A DNA stretch of 64,000 bases from Enteractinococcus fodinae (GTDB lineage: Bacteria > Actinomycetota > Actinomycetes > Actinomycetales > Micrococcaceae): contig NZ_JAVDYJ010000001.1 of the NCBI RefSeq assembly GCF_031458395.1, positions 2,868,871-2,932,870 of the forward strand, in the 5' to 3' direction. Below the pieces are notes generated by a model that did no database searches, was not told the DNA's origin, and worked only from the letters and a program-made list of their open reading frames with translations. The position numbers and the translations under genes were made by a program. Position 1 is the stretch's first letter; each line of letters starts with the position of its first letter. This document shows, piece after piece, positions 18,279 through 27,005 of the stretch.

Positions 18279-19526
18279 ATGAAAAAATTCCCGCTCGCTG
18301 CGGCTGGTGCAGCGCTCGCCCTAATAATCACTGGTTGCGCTAACGCTTCAGACCAACCCGGGGCATCTGATGAGACCGGGTATGAATATGGAGCTGACCA
18401 AGAGGAGATTGACGCGGCACTCGCAGATCTCGAACCGGTCACTCTGACATATCAGGGTGCTGCTAGCTCACCGGACTCGGTTCAGGCGAGGGACAAGATC
18501 TGGGCCGAAGCCCTTGAAGAGCGGTCCGGGGGGAAACTTACCATGGACATCGTATATGGGCAGGCAATTGCCGGATTCGACGAAGTTGATGCTGCACTTG
18601 CAGACGGGCGCGTTGATTTAGCCTACACGCTTCCTGGCTATGATCCCTCGACGTACCCTAACTTCGATGACCTTTCATATTCTCTTTCTATGCTTCCGAA
18701 CTCTCCACTTGTCGGTGAACTGGTGGCCAACGCAGTTGGTTTGGAACTCTCGTGGCAATCAGAGGAAGTACTCGAAGAATACGAAAGCCAGGGACTTGTT
18801 CCTCTCTTCCCCGTCTCGGCATCAGCGAGTTTCTATCCGGCATGCACACAGGAAGGGACCTCCGAGGCGGATTGGAACGGACGCCAGATTAGAGCAGGCT
18901 CGAGAGCTCATGAGGCTATGGCCCAAGGCATTGGCGCCACTCCCGTATCGTTAGATTTCGTCGAGGTATACGAAGCCCTTCAGCGTGGAACCGTTGATTG
19001 CGCCCTGAACTCAATGAACTCCGCATATGACTATGGATTCATAGACGTTGCTCCCCATGTCAGCTACCCAACCGAAACTAGTGTGCCTCGAGGACCCGGG
19101 GCGATCATTGGAGGGATTGACGTCGCTAATTTACCTCTAGCTTACAAGCAAGTCCTCTTCGACTCGCTTGTTGAGGCATTCATGGGGAGTGCAGAAGTTG
19201 TCATCCATGGAAATTATGAGGGAGTCGCCGAGGTGCATGAAGTTGGTGGCACGATCCAGGAGATGGACGCTGCGGTCCAAGAGTCAATTGCAGCCACAAA
19301 TGAAGAACGCATCACTGAAATTGAGAACGATGGCACTCACGGCACGGATCTCAGAGAGCGCGTCCTTGCTTCTGGAGAGAAGTGGACGGAAAAGGCCGAA
19401 GAACTTGGTTTCGTAGATGAGGGCGAATTCTCTGATTTCGATGAGTGGTTCGACCCGGAGACAGATTTTCGTCCTTTTGCCGAAGCTGTCTATGAAGAAA
19501 TCCTGTTGGAGCATCGACCAGAATGA
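18279..19526 (+). CDS. TRAP transporter solute receptor, DctP family (lipoprotein), copy 2
   Basis: A 415-residue lipoprotein receptor with signal peptide and lipobox LIITGC. It is nearly collinear with the receptor at 12556-13803; both contain EPVTLTYQ, GGKxTxDxVYGQAIAGFDE, NSPLVGELVANAVG (or close to it), GRQIRAGS and the C-terminal EHRPE. Differences cluster in short surface stretches, consistent with an old duplication and different ligands. AGAAAGG precedes the ATG. It is divergent from the GntR regulator with GTAACATG operators between them. As for copy 1, no DctQ/DctM genes follow; the next kilobase holds no intact gene. Confidence 0.88.
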   Translation: MKKFPLAAAGAALALIITGCANASDQPGASDETGYEYGADQEEIDAALADLEPVTLTYQGAASSPDSVQARDKIWAEALEERSGGKLTMDIVYGQAIAGFDEVDAALADGRVDLAYTLPGYDPSTYPNFDDLSYSLSMLPNSPLVGELVANAVGLELSWQSEEVLEEYESQGLVPLFPVSASASFYPACTQEGTSEADWNGRQIRAGSRAHEAMAQGIGATPVSLDFVEVYEALQRGTVDCALNSMNSAYDYGFIDVAPHVSYPTETSVPRGPGAIIGGIDVANLPLAYKQVLFDSLVEAFMGSAEVVIHGNYEGVAEVHEVGGTIQEMDAAVQESIAATNEERITEIENDGTHGTDLRERVLASGEKWTEKAEELGFVDEGEFSDFDEWFDPETDFRPFAEAVYEEILLEHRPE

Positions 19527-20571
19527 CAAATGGAATGAGTAGGAGGGGCGGATTGACTCCCCCCTTCTACTCACACCGACATGTGAGCCCCGCATCTAAC
19601 GGTTCTTTGGGCCCTTCCGTTAAAAGCGGAGCCAAGCCTAGGAGAAGAACATGAGCTCTCGTCATACCAGTATCGCCACGATAATGCGCCGCAAGAACGG
19701 GCGTTTAGCAATCCGTCAGCAGGCTCGACCTTGACCTACGAATACGCCAGAGCGGTCCCTATTCCCAAGGATTGGGCAGCCGAATTCTAGGGCTGGTCCT
19801 GTTTCCGTTTCTTCTGCCTGTGAGGTGCGATATGAATGGAAGCATCTCTTCAGTATCTTGAAGATCTACGGCGTTTGGACGAACTACAACACCCAATTAC
19901 TTCGCGGATGGGTCAGTTTAAAGAGTAACCAGCTCGTTCAGTGAAAGTCTTCCCGACCCAACCACGGCGCGGGTGAAGCATTGTCAGAGGCCTTCCTCGA
20001 TATGAATACCTGTCACGTACCCCAGCCGGATTTACCCCCAGACCCTTTTGATGGCCCTCTTTATTGTTGGTTGACCCGGTCTCAAGCTTGATGCGCTCCA
20101 GATTTCTTGGTGCCATGCTTTGCAGACCGCAGCTTCCCCACGTATCACGATGCGGCAGTTGTCTTTAACGACGGGTTACAGCAGTGCCGGTCTAGCTACC
20201 CGCGATCCTTGAAGCCTGTGAGGGCCTCTAGGGTTAACAGTGGCCCCGCCCACTTCCTTGTTGCCACTAGCGAGTGTTCTCATTGAACCGCTATGGCTAC
20301 TCACGCGAGATGTCCCTATATTGATAACTGGCAGGGGGTTCTCTACCCTGCCACCGTGATGGACTGCTATCCCAGGGGTGTAACTGGGTGGGCAATGGCA
20401 GCTTGTAAATCGCTTATTCAACAGTCCTATATTCAAGCACGCCCCGGGAACCGAAGACCTCACAAGGTCGTCGGTAGAAGCAACAGAGAAGTCTGGTGGG
20501 TGACCGTGTGCTGTCTCGATTGAGCTGGCAACTGGGCACCTCCCCACGATCGTTGCGGGGTAGGGCGGTGT
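19527..20571. other. Gene-poor kilobase after the TRAP receptor
   Basis: No convincing gene in about 1,045 bases. A 27-codon frame at 19651-19734 has a good AGGAGAAG site, and a 30-codon frame at 19836-19928 contains LQYLEDLRRLDELQHPI, but both end early and look like remnants of a degraded gene. From 19930 to 20560 the minus strand has several G-rich, hairpin-prone stretches and no long natural protein; a structured RNA or remnant of a mobile element is possible but I could not identify one. TRAP membrane subunits would be expected here and are absent. Confidence 0.4.
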
Positions 20572-22068
20572 TCAGCCGGTCGTGGTAACGATCCAGTCGC
20601 CACCGCGCAGATTCGTGTTGAATGCTGCGTCGTATCGATCCAGGAGTGGATGGCGCGCGTCGATCATCCAAGGATTATGGTGATCGGCGATGAGAGTCAC
20701 TGTCTCGTCCTCCCAGCGAACCAGCTCGGGTACGCCATGGACGAACCCGACAAAATGACGACGCACCAGCGACCCGATCTCGCGGTCGGTGACGTTCGGT
20801 TTGGGGAACATCACCTGTCCAAGTTCGACGTCGATGCCACCGAATAGATAGCTGACGTCAATCGCATGAGCCGCGCCAATCCCTTTAGCTGGAGCGGAAT
20901 CGAAAACGACGCCATAAGTCTGTCTCGATGCCGGCCGCGCACGGAGCAGATCGACCGCCGCCGCGGTGAAGAACCGGTCCGTCATAGCCGACTCGGCAAC
21001 CTGGGGCGCTGAGAAGGACCCTGGATACCCCGCTGAGTTCGCTCCAGTCAGGAAGGTCAGGCCCTGGGCTGCCTCAGCTGACATCGACTCGAGCGCACCA
21101 GCCAGGTGCAGGAACAGTCGGTATTCCCCTGTCGTGTGTGAGATAAGAGCGGGTAATCTCGACTCTGCAAAGGCTAGAAAAGGTGACTCGCGCACGATCT
21201 CACCATCGATGACTGGTAGAAGCGGAACACCGCCGACGCCGATCCGCTTCCAACCGAGTCCGTTGGCCGCGATGAGATCGGGACCTATCTCGGCGACGTG
21301 TTTCGCCGCCTCGTGGGGCCCCACCTCGGTGATCCCGGTTCCGTACTTCTCCCGATGAGCCGCATCAAGCTGCTCAAAGACGTCTGCGGCGAGTTCCAAG
21401 GAGGTAAGGAGTGCGGGCGGGCTCTGCAGGATGAGGCGCTCTACGAGCCCCTTGGCCATATCGCTGACCCCAACAATGAGGGCGAGTAGTGCCCCGGCGG
21501 ACTGACCCGCCAGAGTGAGTCGAGCCGGATCCCCCCCGAAACTTGCGGCGTTCCTCTGCACCCACCGCAAGGCGGCGACGACATCGAGCACCGCACGATT
21601 ATCGGGATGGCCAGGGATATGCAGAAAACCGTCCACGCCGAGCCGGTATGTGATAGTGACAACCACGGCCCCCTGGGAGGCGAGTTCCACCGCGTCATAG
21701 CTCGGGCTCGCTGGGGTTCCACTGATGAACGAGCCGCCATGGACCCAGACTATGATCGGCAGCGGAACCGAGTCATCTTCGTTCACGGCGTTTCCGGTTC
21801 GAGGAGAGAAAACGTTGAGTGTGAGCCATTCGTCATCGTCTTTGACCTGCGGGTAGTCGCGGTCGATGCCAATTGAGATCTGCGGAAGCACGGTACCGGA
21901 GCGCGACCCATCGATCTGAAGCTCGGGCGAATCGAACGGAACGGGTGCGTCGAAGCGTCCCGTCTCTAGCGGAGAGCAAGCATAAGGAATGCCTCTGAAC
22001 ACCTCGACACAACCCTCGGTCAGGCCCGTCACGATGCCGGATGAGGTATGGATGACAGGAACGGACAT
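20572..22068 (-). CDS. Carboxylesterase, type B family
   Basis: A 498-residue carboxylesterase/para-nitrobenzyl esterase-like enzyme that hydrolyses carboxylic esters. The oxyanion-hole motif WVHGGSF occurs near residue 105. The nucleophile elbow is GQSAG (usual form GESAG) after the typical FGGDPARLTL. N-terminal GIVTGLTEGCVEVFRGIPYA is characteristic of the family. I chose the ATG at 22068, with GAAGGTGAAGAG before it, because the frame upstream of it reads into the preceding gene and adds unrelated residues. It starts 41 bases after the 3-hydroxyacyl-CoA dehydrogenase stop and is probably co-transcribed. No signal peptide is evident. The substrate is unknown. Confidence 0.88.
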   Translation of the reverse strand: MSVPVIHTSSGIVTGLTEGCVEVFRGIPYACSPLETGRFDAPVPFDSPELQIDGSRSGTVLPQISIGIDRDYPQVKDDDEWLTLNVFSPRTGNAVNEDDSVPLPIIVWVHGGSFISGTPASPSYDAVELASQGAVVVTITYRLGVDGFLHIPGHPDNRAVLDVVAALRWVQRNAASFGGDPARLTLAGQSAGALLALIVGVSDMAKGLVERLILQSPPALLTSLELAADVFEQLDAAHREKYGTGITEVGPHEAAKHVAEIGPDLIAANGLGWKRIGVGGVPLLPVIDGEIVRESPFLAFAESRLPALISHTTGEYRLFLHLAGALESMSAEAAQGLTFLTGANSAGYPGSFSAPQVAESAMTDRFFTAAAVDLLRARPASRQTYGVVFDSAPAKGIGAAHAIDVSYLFGGIDVELGQVMFPKPNVTDREIGSLVRRHFVGFVHGVPELVRWEDETVTLIADHHNPWMIDARHPLLDRYDAAFNTNLRGGDWIVTTTG

Positions 22069-22109
22069 CTCTTCACCTTCGTTCGTTGTTGAGAGACTGC
22101 GAGGCTTGA

Positions 22110-23024
22110 TTAGTGCCTCAATGCTGGAGCGATCACGCCAAAGTCGGAGCGGCCGATGATCTCGCCGTCCTCGTTCCACAGATAGAAGCCCTCGCCGTCT
22201 GCGAGACCGGCTTTGCCCTCGGTAATGCGTTCTTCGAGCAGACCAGCAAAATCACGTACCAGCGGGTTCTCACTATGCTTGTTGATGAGCGCCAGGGGAC
22301 GAAAGCCGATAACGTCCATCGTGGCCATAGGTCCCTTGGGCGCCTGCGTAGACACCGTCCACGCCTTGTCGATGTCCTCGACCGTGGCTAGACCGGTCAT
22401 GAACATCTCGACACCGGCGTCAAGGAAAGGCTTGATCATCTTATTGAGGATGAAACGTGAGCTCTCTCGCTGGACGACTACCGGGACGAGGTTGACGGAT
22501 TCGCAGTACTTGACCGTTCGCTCGACGTAGGCAGGATCCGTGCCGGAGTGGCCCATCACTTCGCCAATGTTCTGGATCCAGATCAAGTTCGCGTGATGGA
22601 GGGCAAGAAAATGCTCGGGATGACCGCTTGCGTCCGCGAATTCACTCGGCAGCAGTGATGAAGTGTTCGTCAGCAGCACGGCATCCTCGCGAACGTGTTG
22701 GCCGATCGTTTTCCACACTGCTCGCTTGATCTCGATATCCTCAGGAACAGCCTCGATGACAAGGTCACAGTTAGCGAACGCCTCGGCGTAGTCTGAGGTT
22801 GGCGTGATCCGGGCGATCGCGGCATCAAAGGCCTCCTCTGTGAACTCAGGGAGGTCCTTCCGGTAGTACTTGCGCATCCACTCCCACCGGGCAGGCAGCT
22901 TCTCGAGTACCGCCTGTTCAGTGTCGAAGGCGTGAACTTTCATTCCCGCGTAGGCATTCTGCATGATTATCTGTGATCCGAGCACTCCGGCTCCGGCGAC
23001 TGCCACCGTTGTAATGTCCGACAC
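22110..23024 (-). CDS. 3-Hydroxyacyl-CoA dehydrogenase family protein
   Basis: A 304-residue NAD-dependent dehydrogenase of the 3HCDH family, acting on 3-hydroxyacyl-CoA or a related 3-hydroxy acid. The Rossmann motif GAGVLGSQI starts at residue 11. VIEAVPEDIEIK and NTSSLLPSEFA are the family's NAD and substrate stretches, and the catalytic His is in LALHHANLIW. It is the single-dehydrogenase form, without the hydratase domain of large FadB proteins. The GTG start has AGGAGG five bases upstream. It leads an operon with the type B carboxylesterase. It is suited to the third step of beta-oxidation of the acid produced in this cluster. Confidence 0.87.
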   Translation of the reverse strand: MSDITTVAVAGAGVLGSQIIMQNAYAGMKVHAFDTEQAVLEKLPARWEWMRKYYRKDLPEFTEEAFDAAIARITPTSDYAEAFANCDLVIEAVPEDIEIKRAVWKTIGQHVREDAVLLTNTSSLLPSEFADASGHPEHFLALHHANLIWIQNIGEVMGHSGTDPAYVERTVKYCESVNLVPVVVQRESSRFILNKMIKPFLDAGVEMFMTGLATVEDIDKAWTVSTQAPKGPMATMDVIGFRPLALINKHSENPLVRDFAGLLEERITEGKAGLADGEGFYLWNEDGEIIGRSDFGVIAPALRH

Positions 23025-23393
23025 GAGGACCTCCTACTGTTGTGTCTGCAGAACTATTGAAGATTACCCATACTTCAGAGACTGAAAGTTCGGGCAAATT
23101 TTATACTTTTGTTCGCTGGATATTTATTACAGTTATATGTGCCATAAACCGGCTCACTCTTGCTGTGGGGGCTTGCGGGATTTTGTAGATCCGTTCCACA
23201 TTGGTTTCGAATTTCAGCATAAATACCACCAGCCAGCCTCGACAGCGTAAAAGAAAACACTCACTCCACTGTCCGAGATTCGCGCAGCATAACTGAAGCG
23301 TGCTCAGCGTTGCCGGCGATATTATGCGAATTCTCGGCGGAAAAGGAGCTTACTTCGCCGGTCTCGACCAATTGACTAGAGACTTGACCGAAA
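23025..23393. other. Intergenic region
   Basis: About 370 bases between the monooxygenase 2 stop and the 3-hydroxyacyl-CoA dehydrogenase start. The right end is AT-rich and likely holds the promoter of the dehydrogenase/esterase operon (for example TATAAA on the minus strand near 23098-23103). No gene is seen. Confidence 0.4.
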
Positions 23394-24878
23394 TTATGCC
23401 ACAGCGTATTTAGATGGCTCGAGCACGTAATCATCGACATTAAAGGTTCCAAAGTCGTCAGCAAATCGAGTCATAAAATCAGGCCACAGCGAGGTCAGCC
23501 GCCCAGTGCCATCACCAAGATAAAACGAGTCGCAACCTCCTGTGAGCCACACGGTGCGAGCCGCGCGCTCGTCGAGAAAGTCCGTGAAGGACCTTTGACG
23601 ATCCGGGCGAACACGAATGGTCGGAGTGTCCGAATCCATGGCAAAACGCAGCGCATCGGCAACGTGACCAGCCTGCGTCTCGATCATAAATATGATCGAA
23701 CCGAAACCCAAGCCCACATGGGGACCATTGACGAAAAAGAAATTGGGGAATCCGTCGACGCTCATACCCCCATAGGCTCGAGCACCTTCTTCAGCCCACA
23801 GATCTGAAAGTCGAGTATCGTCTTCTCCGTGGATGATGCGGGTAATAGGAAGTCCCTCGGTGTCGTAACCGGTGCACACGATTATGACATCGAAATCTCG
23901 TTCCGCACCGGCCGCATCAATGATGCCTGTTTCCGTCATCTTCTCTGCCGCGTAAGGTACCAGCTCTACGTTCTCACGCTGCAAAGTAGGGTACCAGTCG
24001 TTCGAATTGAGGATGCGTTTACAACCGATGGCATAGGTCGGTCGCGTCATTTCTCGAAGTTCTGGGTCCTGGATCTGATTCTCTCGGTGAGCGTTGGCAA
24101 TGCCCGTCATTCTGTCGATAGCAGCCTGTGCTCGGGCACGCTCTGGAAAACGCGTCTCATGCAGCCAGAAAAGGAATTGTCTATATTCCTCAAGAGTTTC
24201 TGGAAGACTTTCCCACATGCGCTTCTGCGCCTCGCTGTATTTGATGTCCACCCGCGGAACTATCCACGGAGGAGTGCGCTGAAAAACTGTAAGTGACTCG
24301 ACATCATTAGCGATGGCCGGCACCACCTGGATAGCGGAAGCTCCTGTTCCGATAACCGCAACGCGTTTACCCTTGAGGTCGATGGAACTGTCCCACATGG
24401 CTGAGTGCATAAGATCGCCTTCGAAACCCTCGATGCCAGGAATCTTGGGCATCTTGGGTTCAGCTAAGGATCCGGTCGCGGTGACCACATAGTTGGCCTC
24501 ATACGTCTCATGATCAGTCGTCACGATCCACGTTTGCGTACCGGTGTTCCAGCGGACTTCTAGGACCGATCGATTGAAAACGGTGTTCTCAGCGAGTCCC
24601 TCTTCTTGGGCAACGGTAACGAGGTAATCATTAATCTCAGCACCCCCAGCATAAGTCTTCGACCACCGAGGATTGTGACGGAAGGAAAAGGAATAAAGAT
24701 GTGATTGAACATCGCATTCCACGCCTGGATAGACATTGTCGCGCCAGGTACCGCCGAACGTCTCACCTCGATCAATAATCGTAAAATCAGTGATGCCTCG
24801 ACGACGCAGCATTGTTCCGGTCGCTATCCCTGCGACTCCTGCTCCGATAATAAGAATCGGGGTATGATTCGACGTCAT
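23394..24878 (-). CDS. Flavin monooxygenase, Baeyer-Villiger type (2)
   Basis: A 494-residue class B flavin monooxygenase. FAD motif GAGVAGIATGTML lies near residue 12. The fingerprint FEGDLMHSAMWD fits FxGxxxHxxxW(P/D), and the NADPH motif is GTGASAIQVVPA; FGGTWRDNVYPGVECDVQSH is typical of the group containing cyclohexanone- and phenylacetone-type enzymes. I start at the ATG at 24878, which has AAGG upstream and leaves a short N-terminus before the FAD motif; an in-frame ATG at 24911 is less likely. It is the third gene of an operon with the SDR and the hydrolase-like protein, an order (alcohol dehydrogenase, then monooxygenase) that fits alcohol to ketone to ester chemistry. It is clearly diverged from monooxygenase 1. 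Confidence 0.9.
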   Translation of the reverse strand: MTSNHTPILIIGAGVAGIATGTMLRRRGITDFTIIDRGETFGGTWRDNVYPGVECDVQSHLYSFSFRHNPRWSKTYAGGAEINDYLVTVAQEEGLAENTVFNRSVLEVRWNTGTQTWIVTTDHETYEANYVVTATGSLAEPKMPKIPGIEGFEGDLMHSAMWDSSIDLKGKRVAVIGTGASAIQVVPAIANDVESLTVFQRTPPWIVPRVDIKYSEAQKRMWESLPETLEEYRQFLFWLHETRFPERARAQAAIDRMTGIANAHRENQIQDPELREMTRPTYAIGCKRILNSNDWYPTLQRENVELVPYAAEKMTETGIIDAAGAERDFDVIIVCTGYDTEGLPITRIIHGEDDTRLSDLWAEEGARAYGGMSVDGFPNFFFVNGPHVGLGFGSIIFMIETQAGHVADALRFAMDSDTPTIRVRPDRQRSFTDFLDERAARTVWLTGGCDSFYLGDGTGRLTSLWPDFMTRFADDFGTFNVDDYVLEPSKYAVA

Positions 24879-24914
24879 AAATTTACCTTCTCTTTCAGTA
24901 ACGATATGCAATCG

Positions 24915-25718
24915 TCAGGCTTGATTCGGAACTAGCCGGGAATGCGCTGAAATTTGACCACGGATGAGCTGGTCGTGTGCGTTATAGACCTGACTGACCC
25001 GCTCGGCAAGGATCCCATGTCCGGCGTCAACTTCCATGAGTGAAGCCCCCTGGATCGCACCGTAGAGTTCATATGAATGCTGTGGAGGGACCTTGAGGTC
25101 ACGCAGCGGCACAACGATGAGAGTCGGACACTCCACGCGTGTGGCCTCGTCTGACACGTCTAAATGGTAGGCGGCGTTCAACCTGCGCAGCACCCGTGGA
25201 TCTGCCACGGGCACTGCAGGGATAGTCGGATCGTAGGAAACACCTAGATGACGCCGGTATTGCGGTGAGTGCTCAAGAAGTGACGAATACCTTTGTGAAA
25301 GATGTTTGTCTTGGGACCAGAGTGCCACTCCCAAATCGATAGTTTCCTGCATGAGACGGTCGGACCGTAACCAGCCTGCAACTAGCGTTAAGCTGCTCAC
25401 CAATCCGTTACTACGCGCCGCTGCTGCGACACTCACACCAGCACCGAGACCAAACCCTAGGAGGTGAACCACTCGTTCAGCTTCTACTTCTCTGCGTATA
25501 GTGCCAAGCACGGTCTGAACTCGTTCGTCGAAATCCGTCTCAACTTCAGAGCTCACCGTCCAGCCGCTAGGAAGGGGCCGGTCTGCCTGTGGTGGGTCTG
25601 CGTCAATTGTTGTGACGTGATAATCCCGGCCGAGCATCTCACCGTAGATAGCAAACTGTGCATCCGCTTGCTGCTCACTGCCGCCAACCTGAATGATGCT
25701 ATGTTGAATGTTTCGCAT
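24915..25718 (-). CDS. Alpha/beta hydrolase-like protein lacking the nucleophilic serine
   Basis: About 268 residues with an alpha/beta hydrolase layout: a strand leading to LLGFGLGAGVS at the nucleophile elbow, an Asp in VPLRDLKVPP and a His in DAGHGILAE near the C-terminus. The elbow should read G-x-S-x-G but here reads G-F-G-L-G, with Gly in the serine position, so it may not be a hydrolase in the usual sense. Homoserine acetyltransferase-like or non-catalytic members are alternatives. The start is uncertain: 25718 has GAGG upstream, whereas 25748 and 25790 would abut or overlap the SDR stop. It sits between the SDR and monooxygenase 2 and is surely in their operon. Confidence 0.72.
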   Translation of the reverse strand: MRNIQHSIIQVGGSEQQADAQFAIYGEMLGRDYHVTTIDADPPQADRPLPSGWTVSSEVETDFDERVQTVLGTIRREVEAERVVHLLGFGLGAGVSVAAAARSNGLVSSLTLVAGWLRSDRLMQETIDLGVALWSQDKHLSQRYSSLLEHSPQYRRHLGVSYDPTIPAVPVADPRVLRRLNAAYHLDVSDEATRVECPTLIVVPLRDLKVPPQHSYELYGAIQGASLMEVDAGHGILAERVSQVYNAHDQLIRGQISAHSRLVPNQA

Positions 25719-25749
25719 AGATGCCTCTGCCGATTCGTATATTTGCATT

Positions 25750-26448
25750 TCAGTGCGCAACACGGCCGACGGTGAACCCACCGCATACATTGTGGATCTG
25801 CCCAGTTACGTAGCTGGTCCGCTCATCGAGCAAGTACGCTACCGTATTAGCAATATCCTTCGGTTGCCCCATGCGCTGGATCGGCAAGGAATTAAGAGCT
25901 GCCTGCACATTGGGATCCGACAGCGGGTTACCGACCGCGAACATCTTCGTTTCGATTGCACCGGGTGCGATCGCATTCACGGTGATGTCATGCTGGCCGA
26001 GTTCGAGTGCCCAAGTCTTCGTTAAGCCCAAGACAGCCGCTTTCGTGCTTGAATAAGAGGTTTTCTCAAGCTTGCCGTAGGCCGCCACAGAGCTAATATT
26101 GACAATCCGACCCATTCCGCGAGCCTTCATTGATGGAAGTAACGCCTGGGTCGCGAACACGGCGGCTTTAACGTTTATCGCCCACAACTCATCCATTCCG
26201 GCCTCGTCTACTTGCTCGAGCGTGGCACCGTTCGTTCCGCCCACATTGTTGACGATCCTCTCGATGGGGCCGTCCTTGAGCGCTTCTGCGACCGCATCCT
26301 GGACTTCTTCCACATCGGAAAGGTCCGCGTTAATTCCGGGACCCTGAAGGTCGATGGAGATCGGCTCGTAGCCGTCAGCCTCTAGTCGATTAATGATCTC
26401 AGAACCGATACCGCCATTGCCGCCTGTGACTATAACTCTTTCCGCCAT
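25750..26448 (-). CDS. Short-chain dehydrogenase/reductase (FabG-like)
   Basis: A 232-residue classical SDR. The cofactor motif TGGNGGIG starts at residue 8, NNVGG replaces the usual NNAG, the catalytic serine lies in ISSVA and the YxxxK pair in YSSTK. The Asp in SIDLQG after strand 2 suggests NAD rather than NADP. It leads the operon with the hydrolase-like protein and monooxygenase 2, and its promoter carries operator B. The likely job is oxidation of a secondary alcohol to the ketone used by the monooxygenase; reduction of a ketoacyl intermediate is the main alternative. Confidence 0.88.
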   Translation of the reverse strand: MAERVIVTGGNGGIGSEIINRLEADGYEPISIDLQGPGINADLSDVEEVQDAVAEALKDGPIERIVNNVGGTNGATLEQVDEAGMDELWAINVKAAVFATQALLPSMKARGMGRIVNISSVAAYGKLEKTSYSSTKAAVLGLTKTWALELGQHDITVNAIAPGAIETKMFAVGNPLSDPNVQAALNSLPIQRMGQPKDIANTVAYLLDERTSYVTGQIHNVCGGFTVGRVAH

Positions 26449-26487
26449 AGGAAAGTCCCCCTCAGTGAGAATAAGTATTTGTTAGCT

Positions 26488-26507
26488 AATGAGAGTGCAC
26501 TCTCATT
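26488..26507. promoter_or_regulatory. TetR-type operator B, AATGAGAGT palindrome
   Basis: AATGAGAGTGCACTCTCATT is a perfect 20-base palindrome, 40 bases upstream of the SDR start. Both nine-base arms are identical to those of operator A at 14111-14130; the two sites differ only in the central dinucleotide. Confidence 0.78.
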
Positions 26508-26520
26508 TCATCGCTGCGTC

Positions 26521-26549
26521 AATATTAGCAATGTGACGTAGATTGTCAA
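26521..26549 (-). promoter_or_regulatory. Predicted promoter of the SDR/hydrolase/monooxygenase 2 operon
   Basis: On the minus strand TTGACA (26544-26549), a 17-base spacer and AATATT (26521-26526) precede operator B by 13 bases. The arrangement duplicates that of the TRAP receptor promoter at 14143-14170. Confidence 0.65.
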
Positions 26550-26895
26550 CAGAGTGATTTATTTCATACATAGTGAGACGCTCCACCGAAAAACAAAGCG
26601 CAGACCGCCAACTCAGAGCGAGGGACGAGCAGCAATGATTGCAGCTTATGACTCACACTGGCGGTGACTCGAATCCACGAATACTCGACATCACAGATCC
26701 ATAAGGGCGGGCGTCAAGTACTGCACAGGCAAGAAGGTGTCGGTCGCATGGCTGCACAGCCGAATCTCTTTGAAAGGGGTCGGGTGAGCTCACGGAATTC
26801 AAGGGCATGAATATCTTGGGCGCGATAAAGTGCCTAGCAACTCCAGATCGGAGAACTCCGTACCCAGACGCCACAGTATTTCTCGCTCAAGTGAA
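26550..26895. other. Intergenic region between divergent promoters
   Basis: About 350 bases between the SDR promoter and the GTAACATGTTAC palindrome of the divergent hydrolase gene. No gene or hairpin that I can support. Confidence 0.4.
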
Positions 26896-26909
26896 AGTAA
26901 CATGTTACT
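26896..26909. promoter_or_regulatory. Operator palindrome AGTAACATGTTACT
   Basis: A perfect 14-base palindrome about 97 bases upstream of the alpha/beta hydrolase start at 27006. Its core GTAACATGTTAC recurs at 27883-27894 (perfect), 27903-27914 (one mismatch) and in the GntR/TRAP receptor spacer, which indicates a shared regulator. Confidence 0.65.
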
Positions 26910-27005
26910 ATCGGAGCTATTCGATTGCGGCACAGATCACAATGAGCTCCAAACCATATATGCCGCCAAGATGTTCCGCTCCAACCCTTGATGGAAGAGG
27001 TCCTA

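Noticed and set aside
19930..20560. Group II intron or other ribozyme
   Set aside because: Sequence looks structured on the minus strand but I found no reverse transcriptase frame and no domain V-like hairpin that I could defend.
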